Shown here: positions 1-7,570 of the stretch, in pieces
How positions within the stretch are numbered: position 1 is the first letter of the stretch
Layout: each line of letters begins with the position of its first letter
Origin: Dongia_A sp964542425
GTDB taxonomy: Bacteria > Pseudomonadota > Alphaproteobacteria > Dongiales > Dongiaceae
Assembly: GCA_964542425.1 (NCBI GenBank)
Contig: CAZIUB010000025.1
Span: 1-25,259, forward strand
Reading direction: 5' to 3'
DNA length: 25,259 nucleotides
Notes under the pieces: generated by a model
The model's input: the letters and a program-made list of their open reading frames with translations, nothing else
Told to the model about the DNA's origin: nothing
Databases searched by the model: none
Program-made: the position numbers and the translations under genes

Positions 1-19
1 ATCCTGGCTGGTTCGCCAT
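1..19 (-). CDS. Transposase, N-terminal six residues only (cut by window edge)
   Basis: The frame starts ATG at 19-17 on the minus strand and reads MANQPG before the window ends. It is preceded by a good AAAGGAG Shine-Dalgarno sequence at six-base spacing. Transposases of the IS5 group often begin with a similar Met-Ala-x-Gln-Pro-Gly stretch. Six residues cannot prove identity; the call rests mainly on the IS-like context. Confidence 0.35.
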
Positions 20-145
20 CGGCGACTCCTTTGCTGCTGGAATCACTGAATCAGAAATCTATCCCGCGGAACAGGGGGTTTTTAGAGGTGGCCTTGAATC
101 AGAATGACAAATCAAGTGCAAGCGATTAAATCAGAGGCTCCTTAG
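1..145 (-). mobile_element. Truncated insertion sequence end, IS5-like (5' end)
   Basis: Read on the minus strand, this begins with GGAGCCTCTGATTT, runs through about 110 bp of leader, and reaches an AAAGGAG ribosome-binding site (26-32) six bases before an ATG at 19-17. That start codon opens a frame that leaves the window. This arrangement (short terminal end, leader, strong SD, start codon) is that of an IS left end. The outer junction TTAG (142-145) matches the YTAR-type target duplication common in the IS5 family. It lies where the first half of dispersed repeat R1 should be, so it appears inserted in that repeat. The other end and the transposase body are outside the window, so the family assignment is an inference. 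Confidence 0.5.
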
Positions 146-215
146 TAACATGTGGCCCGACTTTCGTGAAACTATGGGCGCGGCTCATGTATCGAACTTC
201 TTCGAAAGTCGGTAC
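146..215 (+). repeat. Dispersed two-hairpin element, copy R1 (right half)
   Basis: Only the second hairpin (B) remains. Arm CCGACTTTCG at 157-166 pairs perfectly with CGAAAGTCGG at 203-212, and the copy ends GGTAC at 215. The preceding linker TAACATG is the one seen in the other copies. The first hairpin is missing because the IS-like end at 1-145 takes its place. Confidence 0.8.
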
Positions 216-254
216 TGGGTTGGCAGGTCGATTTGGCGACCCATGACCAGGACT

Positions 255-398
255 GTACCTGCCGTCGCTGATGGATGGTTCGAGCCAAATGATCTCGCCC
301 CTTTCCGCCGCCGGGTATTATCATTTGGTAACATGTGGCCCGACTTTCGTGGAAGTGCGGGCGTGTTTCATGTATCACGCACTTCCGAGAGTTGGCAC
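255..398 (+). repeat. Dispersed two-hairpin element, copy R2 (complete)
   Basis: This is a complete 144-bp copy, starting GTACC and ending GTTGGCAC, followed by TAGG. Hairpin A spans about 255-319 and is partly decayed. Hairpin B spans about 340-396, and its stem is extended inward by a 9-bp perfect pairing (GGAAGTGCG with CGCACTTCC). It ends 29 bp before the tadA start codon, so the tadA promoter must lie inside it or upstream of it. Confidence 0.85.
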
Positions 399-427
399 TA
401 GGCGATCTGTTGCACGACAAGGATTAC

Positions 428-865
428 ATGGAACTGGCCTTTCGCCAGGCCGAGGCGGCCGCGCTACGCGACGAAGTGCCGGTCGGCGCCATTCTCGTCG
501 ATTCGGCGACTGGGCAGGTGTTGGCGGCCGATCACAATCGGGTCGAGGAATTGCACGACCCGACCGCGCACGCGGAAATGCTGGTGATCCGCGCGGTCGC
601 GACCGGACGCAAGGAGAAACGCCTGCCGCTCACCGATCTTTACGTCACCCTGGAGCCCTGCCCGATGTGCGCGGCCGCGATCTCGTTTGCACGATTGCGA
701 CGGTTGGTTTTCGCGGCCAGCGATCCCAAGGGTGGCGGGGTCGAGCATGGGGCGAGGGTGTTCTCGCATCCCACCTGCCATCACCGACCCGAAATCCTCG
801 GTGGGCTCGATGAATCGCGCGGCGCCGGTCTGCTCAAGGCATTCTTTCGAGCCAAAAGGGAATAG
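428..865 (+). CDS. tadA: tRNA-specific adenosine deaminase TadA
   Basis: Zinc-dependent deaminase that converts A34 to inosine in tRNA-Arg(ACG), needed to read CGN codons; cytoplasmic and normally a homodimer. The 145-residue product has the deaminase core: HAE at residues 48-50 (zinc His and proton-shuttle Glu) and PCPMC with Cys78 and Cys81 as the other zinc ligands. Length is normal for the family. The reading frame is open further upstream to about 335, but that part runs through repeat R2. The ATG at 428 has an AAGGA Shine-Dalgarno just upstream and gives the usual N-terminus (MELAFRQAEAAA), so it is chosen. The gene converges with the response regulator, 38 bp apart. No promoter is evident between R2 and the start. 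Confidence 0.96.
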   Translation: MELAFRQAEAAALRDEVPVGAILVDSATGQVLAADHNRVEELHDPTAHAEMLVIRAVATGRKEKRLPLTDLYVTLEPCPMCAAAISFARLRRLVFAASDPKGGGVEHGARVFSHPTCHHRPEILGGLDESRGAGLLKAFFRAKRE

Positions 866-903
866 GGGGCCCTGTTTTCGCGGATACGCGGTTCGGGCCG
901 ATG

Positions 904-1263
904 CTACTCGATCAGCGAAGTCAGATCGCGGACGCGGAACGGCTTTTGCAGGTGACCGCGCACCTTGATTCCGCCCTGCTCGGCGATCAGGATCGCCACC
1001 TTGCTGTAAACCGAATCAAAGCCGCTCATGAAAATCAATTCCGGCTTGTGCGCCAATCGGCCGAGCCAACGCGCGAATTCCATGCCATCGAACTTGGGCA
1101 TCACCATGTCGGTGACGACGATGTCGAACTCAGTGGCGCCGGCCAGAGCCATGGCCTCGGCGCTGTCGACGCAGACCTTGACCTCATGGCCCGCGCCTTC
1201 GGCCACGTCGCGCACGAATTCGCCGATCGCGATCTCGTCGTCAATCACCAGAATGCGCGCCAT
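904..1263 (-). CDS. Single-domain response regulator (CheY-like receiver)
   Basis: A 119-residue stand-alone receiver domain with no output domain. Key residues are present: acidic pair Asp8-Asp9, phosphoacceptor Asp52 in VVTDMVMP, Ser80 (in place of Thr/Ser) and Lys107 in QKPF. Such proteins relay phosphoryl groups or act by protein contact, so the partner kinase cannot be guessed; none is encoded here. The repeat R3 begins only 7 bp upstream of the ATG, so the 5' untranslated region and ribosome-binding site must be partly repeat sequence, and no strong Shine-Dalgarno is visible. It converges with tadA and is transcribed away from R3. Confidence 0.93.
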   Translation of the reverse strand: MARILVIDDEIAIGEFVRDVAEGAGHEVKVCVDSAEAMALAGATEFDIVVTDMVMPKFDGMEFARWLGRLAHKPELIFMSGFDSVYSKVAILIAEQGGIKVRGHLQKPFRVRDLTSLIE

Positions 1264-1270
1264 TGATCCA

Positions 1271-1416
1271 GTACCCGCCGTCGTGAGACTGGTTGATTCA
1301 AGCCAAATGACCCCGCCAGTACACGCCGGCGGGTAATCTCATACTGTAACATGCGGCCCGACTTTCGTGGAACCACGGGCGCGTATCATGGGTCACGCTT
1401 CTACGAAAGTTGGCAC
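1271..1416 (+). repeat. Dispersed two-hairpin element, copy R3 (complete, best preserved)
   Basis: Complete 146-bp copy and a useful reference. Hairpin A: GTACCCGCCG (1271-1280) pairs with its near-complement ending at about 1334. Hairpin B: CCGACTTTCGTGGAA (1358-1372) pairs with TTCTACGAAAGTTGG (1399-1413) with two G-T wobbles. The flanks are CCA before and CCA after the element, compatible with a 2-bp CA duplication. It lies between the response regulator start and the marR end. Confidence 0.88.
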
Positions 1417-1498
1417 CAGTCCCGCGCCTGAATTTCGCGACCGATCGGTCGGATTGCCGCGTCATTGCCGCCCCAGCAAACACAAAAGGAAAGCGCTT

Positions 1499-2059
1499 TC
1501 AACCGCGACGCCCGGGCCTAGCTCTCGCCGCCAGGATCGCCAATTGCCGGGGGCCAAGGCGGGCGCCCAGCCGATCGAGATAAATTCCCAAGGCCGCCAG
1601 TTCGCCGGCGGAAAACTCGGCGGTCAAATGGCGCTCCAGGGCGCGCGCGCGGGGCACGATCAGATCGTGGATCCGTCTGCCCTCCGGGGTCAGCTGCAAC
1701 TGGATCAGCCGCTGGTCGGCACGATGGGGCTCGCGGACCACCAGGCCACCACCGATCAGCCGACCGACCGCGCGGCTCACCTTGGCCTTGTCCATCTGGG
1801 TGCGTTCGCAGACCTCGTTGGAGGAAATCGGCGCGAAGCTTCCCAAGACCGCCAGCACCCGCCATTCCGGGATCGAAACGCCGAATTCCTTTTCATAAAG
1901 CGTCGCGAAGGCCCGACTGATTCTGTTGGTGGTCACTGACAGGCGATAGGGCAGGAAATCCGAGAGGTGGAACGCCGCCTCGGCCCGCGCGGGCGCGGGC
2001 CGATCCGGCGGCGACGGATCGCGCCGCTTTCGACGGCCTAGGATTGCCCGCGCGCCCAC
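1499..2059 (-). CDS. MarR-family transcriptional regulator
   Basis: Winged-helix regulator of the MarR family, normally a dimer that represses nearby or stress genes. The family is clear from the run FGVSIPEWRVLAVL, the recognition helix region TQMDKAKVSRAVGRL, the wing with PHRADQRLIQLQLTPEGR, and the C-terminal dimerisation helix. The frame stays open far upstream through the antisense of nothing known, so the start must lie downstream of the HD-GYP gene. A GTG at 2059, two bases after that stop, gives 186 residues; a later GTG would cut the first helix. The first 30 residues are Arg/Pro-rich and may not all be translated. No clear Shine-Dalgarno is seen; coupling to the upstream gene is likely. 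Confidence 0.85.
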   Translation of the reverse strand: MGARAILGRRKRRDPSPPDRPAPARAEAAFHLSDFLPYRLSVTTNRISRAFATLYEKEFGVSIPEWRVLAVLGSFAPISSNEVCERTQMDKAKVSRAVGRLIGGGLVVREPHRADQRLIQLQLTPEGRRIHDLIVPRARALERHLTAEFSAGELAALGIYLDRLGARLGPRQLAILAARARPGRRG

Positions 2060-2061
2060 GA

Positions 2062-3846
2062 TCAAATGAAGCGGCTGTGATCGACCTCGTCGATCTGGTG
2101 CGGAGCCAGGAACTCCTTGGCGTATTTCAAATAGACGCCGCTGGTCAGGAACAGCCGGAACAGATCCGGGTCGATATGCTGGTCGTCGCGGAACCGGGAC
2201 AGGATGTGAATTGATTCCGAGAGCGTCTTGCCCTTCTTGTAGGGCCGATCGGCGGCGGTCAGCGCCTCGAAAATATCGGCGATGGCCATGATCCGCGACG
2301 GCACCGACATCTGGGATCCAGTCAGCCGGCGTGGGTATCCGGTGCCGATCAGCGTCTCGTGATGGGTGCTTGCGTATTCCGGAACCCGGCGCATGTTCCT
2401 CGGAAACGGCAACTGGTCCAGCATGACCACGGTCTGGACCATGTGTTCGTTGATCTTGTAGCGTTCTTCCGCGGTGAGCGTGCCGCGATTGACCGAAAGA
2501 TTGTAGATCTCGCCGAAATTGAACAGGTTCTTCGGCACGTCCATGGCGAAACCATAGCGCGGATCGAATACCTTTTCCTTGCGGTCGCGCGCCACCACTT
2601 GTTCCGGCTTGTCGGCGATCAACGGCTCGATCGCCGGCAGGGCCTGGGGCGGGACGGCGGCCAGGCGCGACAATTCGCCGTGCGAGAGCCCGATGCGGTC
2701 GTCGAAATGGCGAACCCAATTGCGCTTGCTGATTTCCTTCAGGCGCAGGATGCGCTCCGGCGCCATGGCCTCGCCGCCCACATTGCATTCGGCGATGAAG
2801 GCGAAATCCGCGACTAGGCGAGCCTTTTCCGCCTCGAATTCCCCGGTCGCTTCCTCGAGCGGGCGTCCCGCCAATTGCTGTTGTAACTTGGCGATTTCCG
2901 CGTCGCGCAGCAGCACCTCGAAGCGGGTGCGAATCTCATGCAACCGATTGTGGATGGTTTCGAGCTTGGTAGCCTTGTCGATGACGAATTCCGGCGTCGT
3001 GACCTTGCCGCAATCGTGCAGCCAGGCACCGATCCGGAACTCGCGCCACTCGTCCTCGGTACCGAATTTGAAATCCGCGAAAACACCGTCATTGGCCTCC
3101 GAGGCGGCCTCGGCCAGCATGATCGCCAGTTGCGGCACGCGTTCGCAATGGCCGCCGGTATAGGGGCTCTTGGAATCGATGGCACCCGCGATCAACTCGA
3201 TCAGGGATTCCATCAATTGTTCCTGCTGGTCCTCGAGGATGCGGTTTTGCAGCGTGGTCGCCGCTTGCGCCGCCAGCGCCTCGACGTAGCGTTGGGTGTC
3301 GTGGGAAAAGGCGACGATATCCTGGGCGCCGGGTGCGCGCGCGTTCACCAATTGGAAGGCGCCGATGATCTCGCCGCCACGCGGTTTCAAAGGAACCGTC
3401 AGGAACGACTTGGAATGATAGCCGCTGCGCTCATCGAAGGCGCGCATGCCGGAAAAGTCGAACTGGTCGGCGGCGTAGGCGTCCTCGATGTTGATGGTGC
3501 GCTGTTGGTGGACGGCATAGCTGACCACGTTGTTCAGATTCTTCGAACCGTCCGCCCGATGCAGCGGCACCGGGGGAAAATCGGATTCACCGCCGGTCGT
3601 GGCGTTCCAGGCGATCTTGAGCGTGTCATTGTGGATGATCTGGAACTTCAGCTGCTCGTCCTCGGTCCGCAGATAGAGCGTCCCGCCATCGGCATTGGTC
3701 AATTCCTTGGCTGCGAGCAGGATGGTCTCCATCAAATGGAGGGTGTCGCGCTCGGCGGAGATCCGGATGCCAAGCTCGATGATCCGTTCCAGCTTGCGCG
3801 TGGTCATTTCCAGATCGGTCGCGTCTTGCTTGCTCTTGTCGGACAT
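2062..3846 (-). CDS. GAF and HD-GYP domain protein, probable cyclic-di-GMP phosphodiesterase
   Basis: A 594-residue cytoplasmic signalling protein. A GAF sensor domain covers about residues 20-200 and a metal-dependent HD-GYP domain about 205-570. Metal and active-site residues are visible: His233 in TGGHCERV, His277-Asp278 in HDCGK, His495-His496-Glu497, and the GYP signature GTGYP at 501-505. HD-GYP enzymes hydrolyse c-di-GMP. Unusually, about 150 residues lie between HDCGK and the next conserved helix (285-440), including a charged coiled-coil-like stretch (300-345), so the HD core is split. There are no transmembrane segments. The start ATG is preceded by a purine-rich GGAAGGGGAAAG. It is probably co-transcribed with marR, which follows by two bases. 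Confidence 0.92.
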   Translation of the reverse strand: MSDKSKQDATDLEMTTRKLERIIELGIRISAERDTLHLMETILLAAKELTNADGGTLYLRTEDEQLKFQIIHNDTLKIAWNATTGGESDFPPVPLHRADGSKNLNNVVSYAVHQQRTINIEDAYAADQFDFSGMRAFDERSGYHSKSFLTVPLKPRGGEIIGAFQLVNARAPGAQDIVAFSHDTQRYVEALAAQAATTLQNRILEDQQEQLMESLIELIAGAIDSKSPYTGGHCERVPQLAIMLAEAASEANDGVFADFKFGTEDEWREFRIGAWLHDCGKVTTPEFVIDKATKLETIHNRLHEIRTRFEVLLRDAEIAKLQQQLAGRPLEEATGEFEAEKARLVADFAFIAECNVGGEAMAPERILRLKEISKRNWVRHFDDRIGLSHGELSRLAAVPPQALPAIEPLIADKPEQVVARDRKEKVFDPRYGFAMDVPKNLFNFGEIYNLSVNRGTLTAEERYKINEHMVQTVVMLDQLPFPRNMRRVPEYASTHHETLIGTGYPRRLTGSQMSVPSRIMAIADIFEALTAADRPYKKGKTLSESIHILSRFRDDQHIDPDLFRLFLTSGVYLKYAKEFLAPHQIDEVDHSRFI

Positions 3847-4164
3847 TCACTTTCCCCTTCCGCGTTCCAGCTACCGGCTGATATTGGGCCGAGCTTGCCA
3901 TTTCGGACAAGCGGCGTGAGCCCGCGGGTGCCCGGGCGGCAATGGCCAACTTCGTGACGCTTCCCAGTAAGTTCTTTTTCGAGCGTTTCTTGAGGTAGGG
4001 TTTTCGTTTGCGAAAATGAAAAGCCAATGATAGGGTCAAGGGCCTCCAAAACCAATCAAATGACGACAAATTGAAACAGAATTCCAACAATTTCAGTACG
4101 ACACGCCGCGATTTCGCAAATTCAGGTCCAATTGGCGCGAAAGGCCTTCATCCAGGTTCATGGG
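3847..4164. other. Divergent intergenic region between the HD-GYP gene and glpD
   Basis: About 320 bp, AT-richer near glpD than the surrounding genes. It must hold promoters for both divergent genes. The only clear element is the TTTTCG-N4-CGAAAA palindrome, annotated separately. Open frames crossing it (for example on the minus strand at 3626-4090) have no recognisable content and are not called. Confidence 0.6.
4001..4016 (+). promoter_or_regulatory. Candidate GlpR (DeoR-family) operator upstream of glpD
   Basis: TTTTCG TTTG CGAAAA is a perfect 6-bp inverted repeat with a 4-base spacer. It matches the TTCG-N4-CGAA core known for GlpR, the glycerol-3-phosphate-responsive DeoR-family repressor. 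It is about 150 bp upstream of the glpD start. A second TTTCGCAAA, the reverse complement of the TTTGCGAAA in this site, occurs at 4112-4120, giving a possible looped or secondary half site. No glpR gene is in the window, so the regulator is inferred. Confidence 0.5.
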
Positions 4165-5721
4165 ATGGAAATGACAGAATCCGGTTCGACGAATAGGGTC
4201 CACGACGTTCTGGTGATCGGGGGTGGCATCAATGGCGCCGGCATAGCCCGCGACGCCGCCGGCCGCGGCCTTTCGGTGGTCCTGGCCGAGCAGGCCGACC
4301 TCGCTAGCGCCACCTCCTCGGCCAGCACCAAGTTGATCCATGGCGGATTGCGCTATCTCGAATATTACGAATTTCGCCTGGTGCGCGAGGCGTTGCGCGA
4401 GCGCGAGGTTCTGCTTGCCAACGCCCCGCACATCGTCCGGCCGATGCGCTTCGTGCTACCCCATGACCGCAATCTGCGACCGGCCTGGATGATCCAGATC
4501 GGCATGATGTTCTATGACCACCTGGGCGGCAGGCGAAAACTGCCGGGGTCGCGCCGGGTCGATCTCGATGCCACCGGTCTGCGCTCCGGGTTGCGCCCGG
4601 AATTCCGCATCGGCTTCGAGTATTCCGATTGCTGGGTCGACGATGCCCGAATGGTGGCGCTGAACGCGATCGACGCCAGTGAGCGCGGCGCCGAAGTCCT
4701 GACCCGGACGCGATGCGTGTCGGCCAGGCGCGAAGCCGGGTGCTGGGTGGCGGATCTGCGCGGCGATGGCGGCCACCACCGGCGCATCGCCGCCAAGGCC
4801 TTGGTCAACGCTACCGGTCCCTGGGTGGCGCAATTCATCGAGCAAGTGCTGGGCCAGAATCCGGCCAGCCGGCCGCGCCTGGTCAAGGGCAGCCACATCG
4901 TCATTCCCAGGCTCTACGACGGCGACCACGCCTTCATCCTGCAGAATGTCGACCGGCGCATCGTCTTTGCCATCCCCTACGAACGCGATTTCACGCTGGT
5001 CGGCACGACCGACATTGCCTTCGATGGCGACCCGGCGAAAGTGGCCATCGACGCGAACGAAATCCGGTACCTGCGCGCGGTCATCGAGCGTCATTTCGAT
5101 CGCCGGATCGCGCCCGAGGACGTGGTCTGGCACTATGCCGGCGTGCGGCCGCTGTTTGACGACGATGCCTCGGCCGATCCCTCGGTCGTGACCAGGGATT
5201 ATGTGCTCGATCTCGCCGATGAAGGGGGTGCCACACCGCTGCTTAACATTTTCGGTGGCAAGATCACCACCTATCGGCGCCTTGCCGAACAGGCGCTCGA
5301 CAAGCTGGCCCCTTATCTGCCGGGGCAAGGTGGGACTTGGACTTCAGTGGCACCGCTGCCAGGCGGTGATCTGGCGAATGGCGATTTCGACGGTTTCCTG
5401 GCGAATGTGGCGAGGCGCTGGAGCTGGCTTCCCAGCGAGACACTTGGCCGCCTCGCTCGCGCCTATGGGACGCGGATCGCCATGGTCCTGGGGGAGGCCA
5501 AGAACATCGCCGATCTTGGAGCGTGTCTTGGCGCCGATCTTTACGAGCGCGAATTGGCTTATTTGGCCCAGCATGAATGGGCGAGAAACGCCCCCGACGT
5601 GCTGTGGCGCCGTTCCAAGCTCGGCTTGCGCGTGGGCCCGGATGCCTCGGCCAGGATCGACGCCTGGTTCTCCTCCCGGATTGCCGAGGTGCCAAAAATC
5701 GCCGCCGCCACCGGCGCCTGA
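4165..5721 (+). CDS. glpD: Aerobic glycerol-3-phosphate dehydrogenase GlpD
   Basis: FAD-dependent, membrane-associated enzyme oxidising sn-glycerol 3-phosphate to dihydroxyacetone phosphate and passing electrons to quinone. The 518-residue product follows E. coli GlpD (501 aa) closely from end to end: dinucleotide-binding VIGGGINGAGIARDAAGRGL near the N-terminus, then SSASTKLIHGGLRYLE, FEYSDCWVDDARMV, LVNATGPWV, KGSHIV, IGTTDIAF-like VGTTDIAFDGDP, and FGGKITTYR. The frame opens at a TTG (4132), but the ATG at 4165 (or 4171, MTESG) fits the family N-terminus. It stands alone on the plus strand and converges with the cyclase gene, with only 7 bp between stops and no obvious terminator. Confidence 0.97.
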   Translation: MEMTESGSTNRVHDVLVIGGGINGAGIARDAAGRGLSVVLAEQADLASATSSASTKLIHGGLRYLEYYEFRLVREALREREVLLANAPHIVRPMRFVLPHDRNLRPAWMIQIGMMFYDHLGGRRKLPGSRRVDLDATGLRSGLRPEFRIGFEYSDCWVDDARMVALNAIDASERGAEVLTRTRCVSARREAGCWVADLRGDGGHHRRIAAKALVNATGPWVAQFIEQVLGQNPASRPRLVKGSHIVIPRLYDGDHAFILQNVDRRIVFAIPYERDFTLVGTTDIAFDGDPAKVAIDANEIRYLRAVIERHFDRRIAPEDVVWHYAGVRPLFDDDASADPSVVTRDYVLDLADEGGATPLLNIFGGKITTYRRLAEQALDKLAPYLPGQGGTWTSVAPLPGGDLANGDFDGFLANVARRWSWLPSETLGRLARAYGTRIAMVLGEAKNIADLGACLGADLYERELAYLAQHEWARNAPDVLWRRSKLGLRVGPDASARIDAWFSSRIAEVPKIAAATGA

Positions 5722-5728
5722 ACGACCC

Positions 5729-7570
5729 TCAGGAACTGGGTTGCGGGATCGCCTCGGCGCCGATGGTGTAGATCGTCACCGGTTCGCTGCGGCCCTTGAC
5801 CTGCACCCGGTCCAATCGTCGCGTCGGAAAATCCTTGGCGATGCGCTTGGACGTGGCCTCGCTCACGATGATGATTTCGCCGTAGGTCTTGGACAAGGAT
5901 TCAAGGCGCGATGCCAAATTGACGGTGTCGCCGAGCGCCGAGTAATCGAAGCGCCGATCCGACCCCATGTTGCCGACCACGGCATCGCCGGTGTTGATGC
6001 CGATGCCGATGCCGATGGTTGGCATCTGCCAGCCCTCGTTGGCTGCCTGGCGGCCGAGTTCGCCGTTCAGTTTGTCGATCGCCACGATCATGCGCTTCGC
6101 CGCCTCGGCGGCGTGCTTGGCGTGCAGCGGATCGTCCAAAGGCGCGTTCCAGAACGCCATCACGCAATCGCCGATATACTTGTCGATGGTGGCGCCGGTC
6201 GCCAGCAATTCGTCGGTCAGTACGGTGAGCGCCCGGTTGATGATGTAGGTGAGGCGCCGGGGCTGATCCTTGAACTGCTCGGAAATGGTGGTGAAGCCAC
6301 GCAGATCGCAGAACATCACCGTCAATTCCCGGACCTCGCCACCCAGGCGCAGCGAATCCGGATCGCGCGCCAGTTGCTCGACCATCGCCGGGGCGAGGTA
6401 ATGCCCGAAGGCGTTCATGATGCGCCGGCGCGCCTGGCGCTCGGTTATCGTCCCCAGCACGGCCTGGACGCCGACCGATAGCAGTACCGCGAAGGCGGGA
6501 TAGCTGGCGCCGGTCCACACCCTGCCATAGCGCAGCGCGAAATAGCCGGCGATCAAAACCGCCGGAATTCCGATCAACAGCGAGGCCAGCGTTCGCCAGG
6601 TGGTGAAGCGCCGATTGACGTGACCGAAGGCAAGTGCCACCAGTGCCGCGACCGTCGCCTTCGCCAGATCCGGCAGGCCCTGGATGTAAAGCCCTTCGCG
6701 CAGATTCTCGAAGATCGTGGCCTGCACCTCGACGCCGGCGATGGACCTCCCGGTTGCCTGGGTGTGACTGGTGAAGAACCGATCGGGTCCGGATTGATCG
6801 CCGATATCGAGGCCCAGACGCAGGCCCACCAGCACGACGCGATCCTTGAACACGCCGGGCGGCAACGAATTCTCCGGGTCCAGCGCCTGGTAATAGGAAT
6901 AGGTCTGGGGATAGCCTGTGGCCGGGTGCAAATATTGTATCAGCGTATGGCGCCCGATCGCCGCGTCGGGGAAGTTCGCCGGATCGTCGCGGTAGGTCAG
7001 CACCCCGGCCAGCGATCCCGCGGCCTTGGGCATACGCCGCAGCACCCCATCGCCGTCCAGAGTCACGTCGGCGTTGCCGGAACCGGCGCCCGCGTCCAAC
7101 AATGCCGGCAACGGCTCGACCCGGCTCACCTGGCTGATCTGCTCGCTTTCGACCATCGCCTCCATCCCCGCCAGGACCACGTCCGGGCCCATGGCGGCGG
7201 CTAAGGCTTGGTCCTGCTTTGGGTCGCCGGGCTCGGAGATGAGAATGTCGAGCGCGATCACCTTGGCACCGGCGCGGCGCAACGCCTCGATCAGTTCCCC
7301 GTGCATGCCCCGCGGCCAGGGCCAGGGCATGGCCAGTTCGGAGAAGCTGGGCTGGTCGATGGCGACGATGATCGGCCTGGGCAGCGTCGGAGCGGGCGGA
7401 TCAAGGGTCGATAGGAAGTCGAACAGCTTCCAGTCGAAGGCGTCTATGACCGGGACGTAGACCAACCCCGCCACCTGCGCGGCCGTGATCCACGATGCCC
7501 AGAAGGCGCGCCGAGCGTGATCGGCGGCGCCGGACGCCTCGATTTTTCCGTCAGAAACGGATTTCGCCAT
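5729..7570 (-). CDS. CHASE2-domain class III adenylate cyclase
   Basis: Inner-membrane sensor cyclase of 613 residues, predicted to make cAMP. Order: N-terminal transmembrane segment (about 22-42); periplasmic CHASE2 sensor (about 45-300); three transmembrane segments (about 303-318, 326-346, 355-373); short linker; class III catalytic domain (about 410-605). Catalytic-domain residues: metal-binding Asp422 (FCDLRGFT) and Asp468 (YIGDCV), transition-state Asn551 and Arg555 (ALGDTVNLASRL). Lys464 and Asp548 are the Lys/Asp pair typical of ATP rather than GTP selection. The ATG at 7570 is chosen because it gives a normal N-terminus and overlaps the end of the FecR-TPR-barrel gene by 20 bp, implying translational coupling; the longer frame starting at 7696 would only add shadow sequence. 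Confidence 0.95.
   Translation of the reverse strand: MAKSVSDGKIEASGAADHARRAFWASWITAAQVAGLVYVPVIDAFDWKLFDFLSTLDPPAPTLPRPIIVAIDQPSFSELAMPWPWPRGMHGELIEALRRAGAKVIALDILISEPGDPKQDQALAAAMGPDVVLAGMEAMVESEQISQVSRVEPLPALLDAGAGSGNADVTLDGDGVLRRMPKAAGSLAGVLTYRDDPANFPDAAIGRHTLIQYLHPATGYPQTYSYYQALDPENSLPPGVFKDRVVLVGLRLGLDIGDQSGPDRFFTSHTQATGRSIAGVEVQATIFENLREGLYIQGLPDLAKATVAALVALAFGHVNRRFTTWRTLASLLIGIPAVLIAGYFALRYGRVWTGASYPAFAVLLSVGVQAVLGTITERQARRRIMNAFGHYLAPAMVEQLARDPDSLRLGGEVRELTVMFCDLRGFTTISEQFKDQPRRLTYIINRALTVLTDELLATGATIDKYIGDCVMAFWNAPLDDPLHAKHAAEAAKRMIVAIDKLNGELGRQAANEGWQMPTIGIGIGINTGDAVVGNMGSDRRFDYSALGDTVNLASRLESLSKTYGEIIIVSEATSKRIAKDFPTRRLDRVQVKGRSEPVTIYTIGAEAIPQPSS

Noticed and set aside
335..427. 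Upstream extension of tadA
   Set aside because: It is translated repeat R2 sequence; the ATG at 428 has a Shine-Dalgarno and the family N-terminus.
2060..2788. Long minus-strand frame joined to marR (429 residues in total)
   Set aside because: It lies entirely over the HD-GYP gene in another frame and has Arg/Pro/Gly-rich content without family features; only the part after the HD-GYP stop is MarR.
2938..3957. 339-residue plus-strand frame over the HD-GYP gene
   Set aside because: Antisense shadow rich in Arg/Gly/Leu with no family features.
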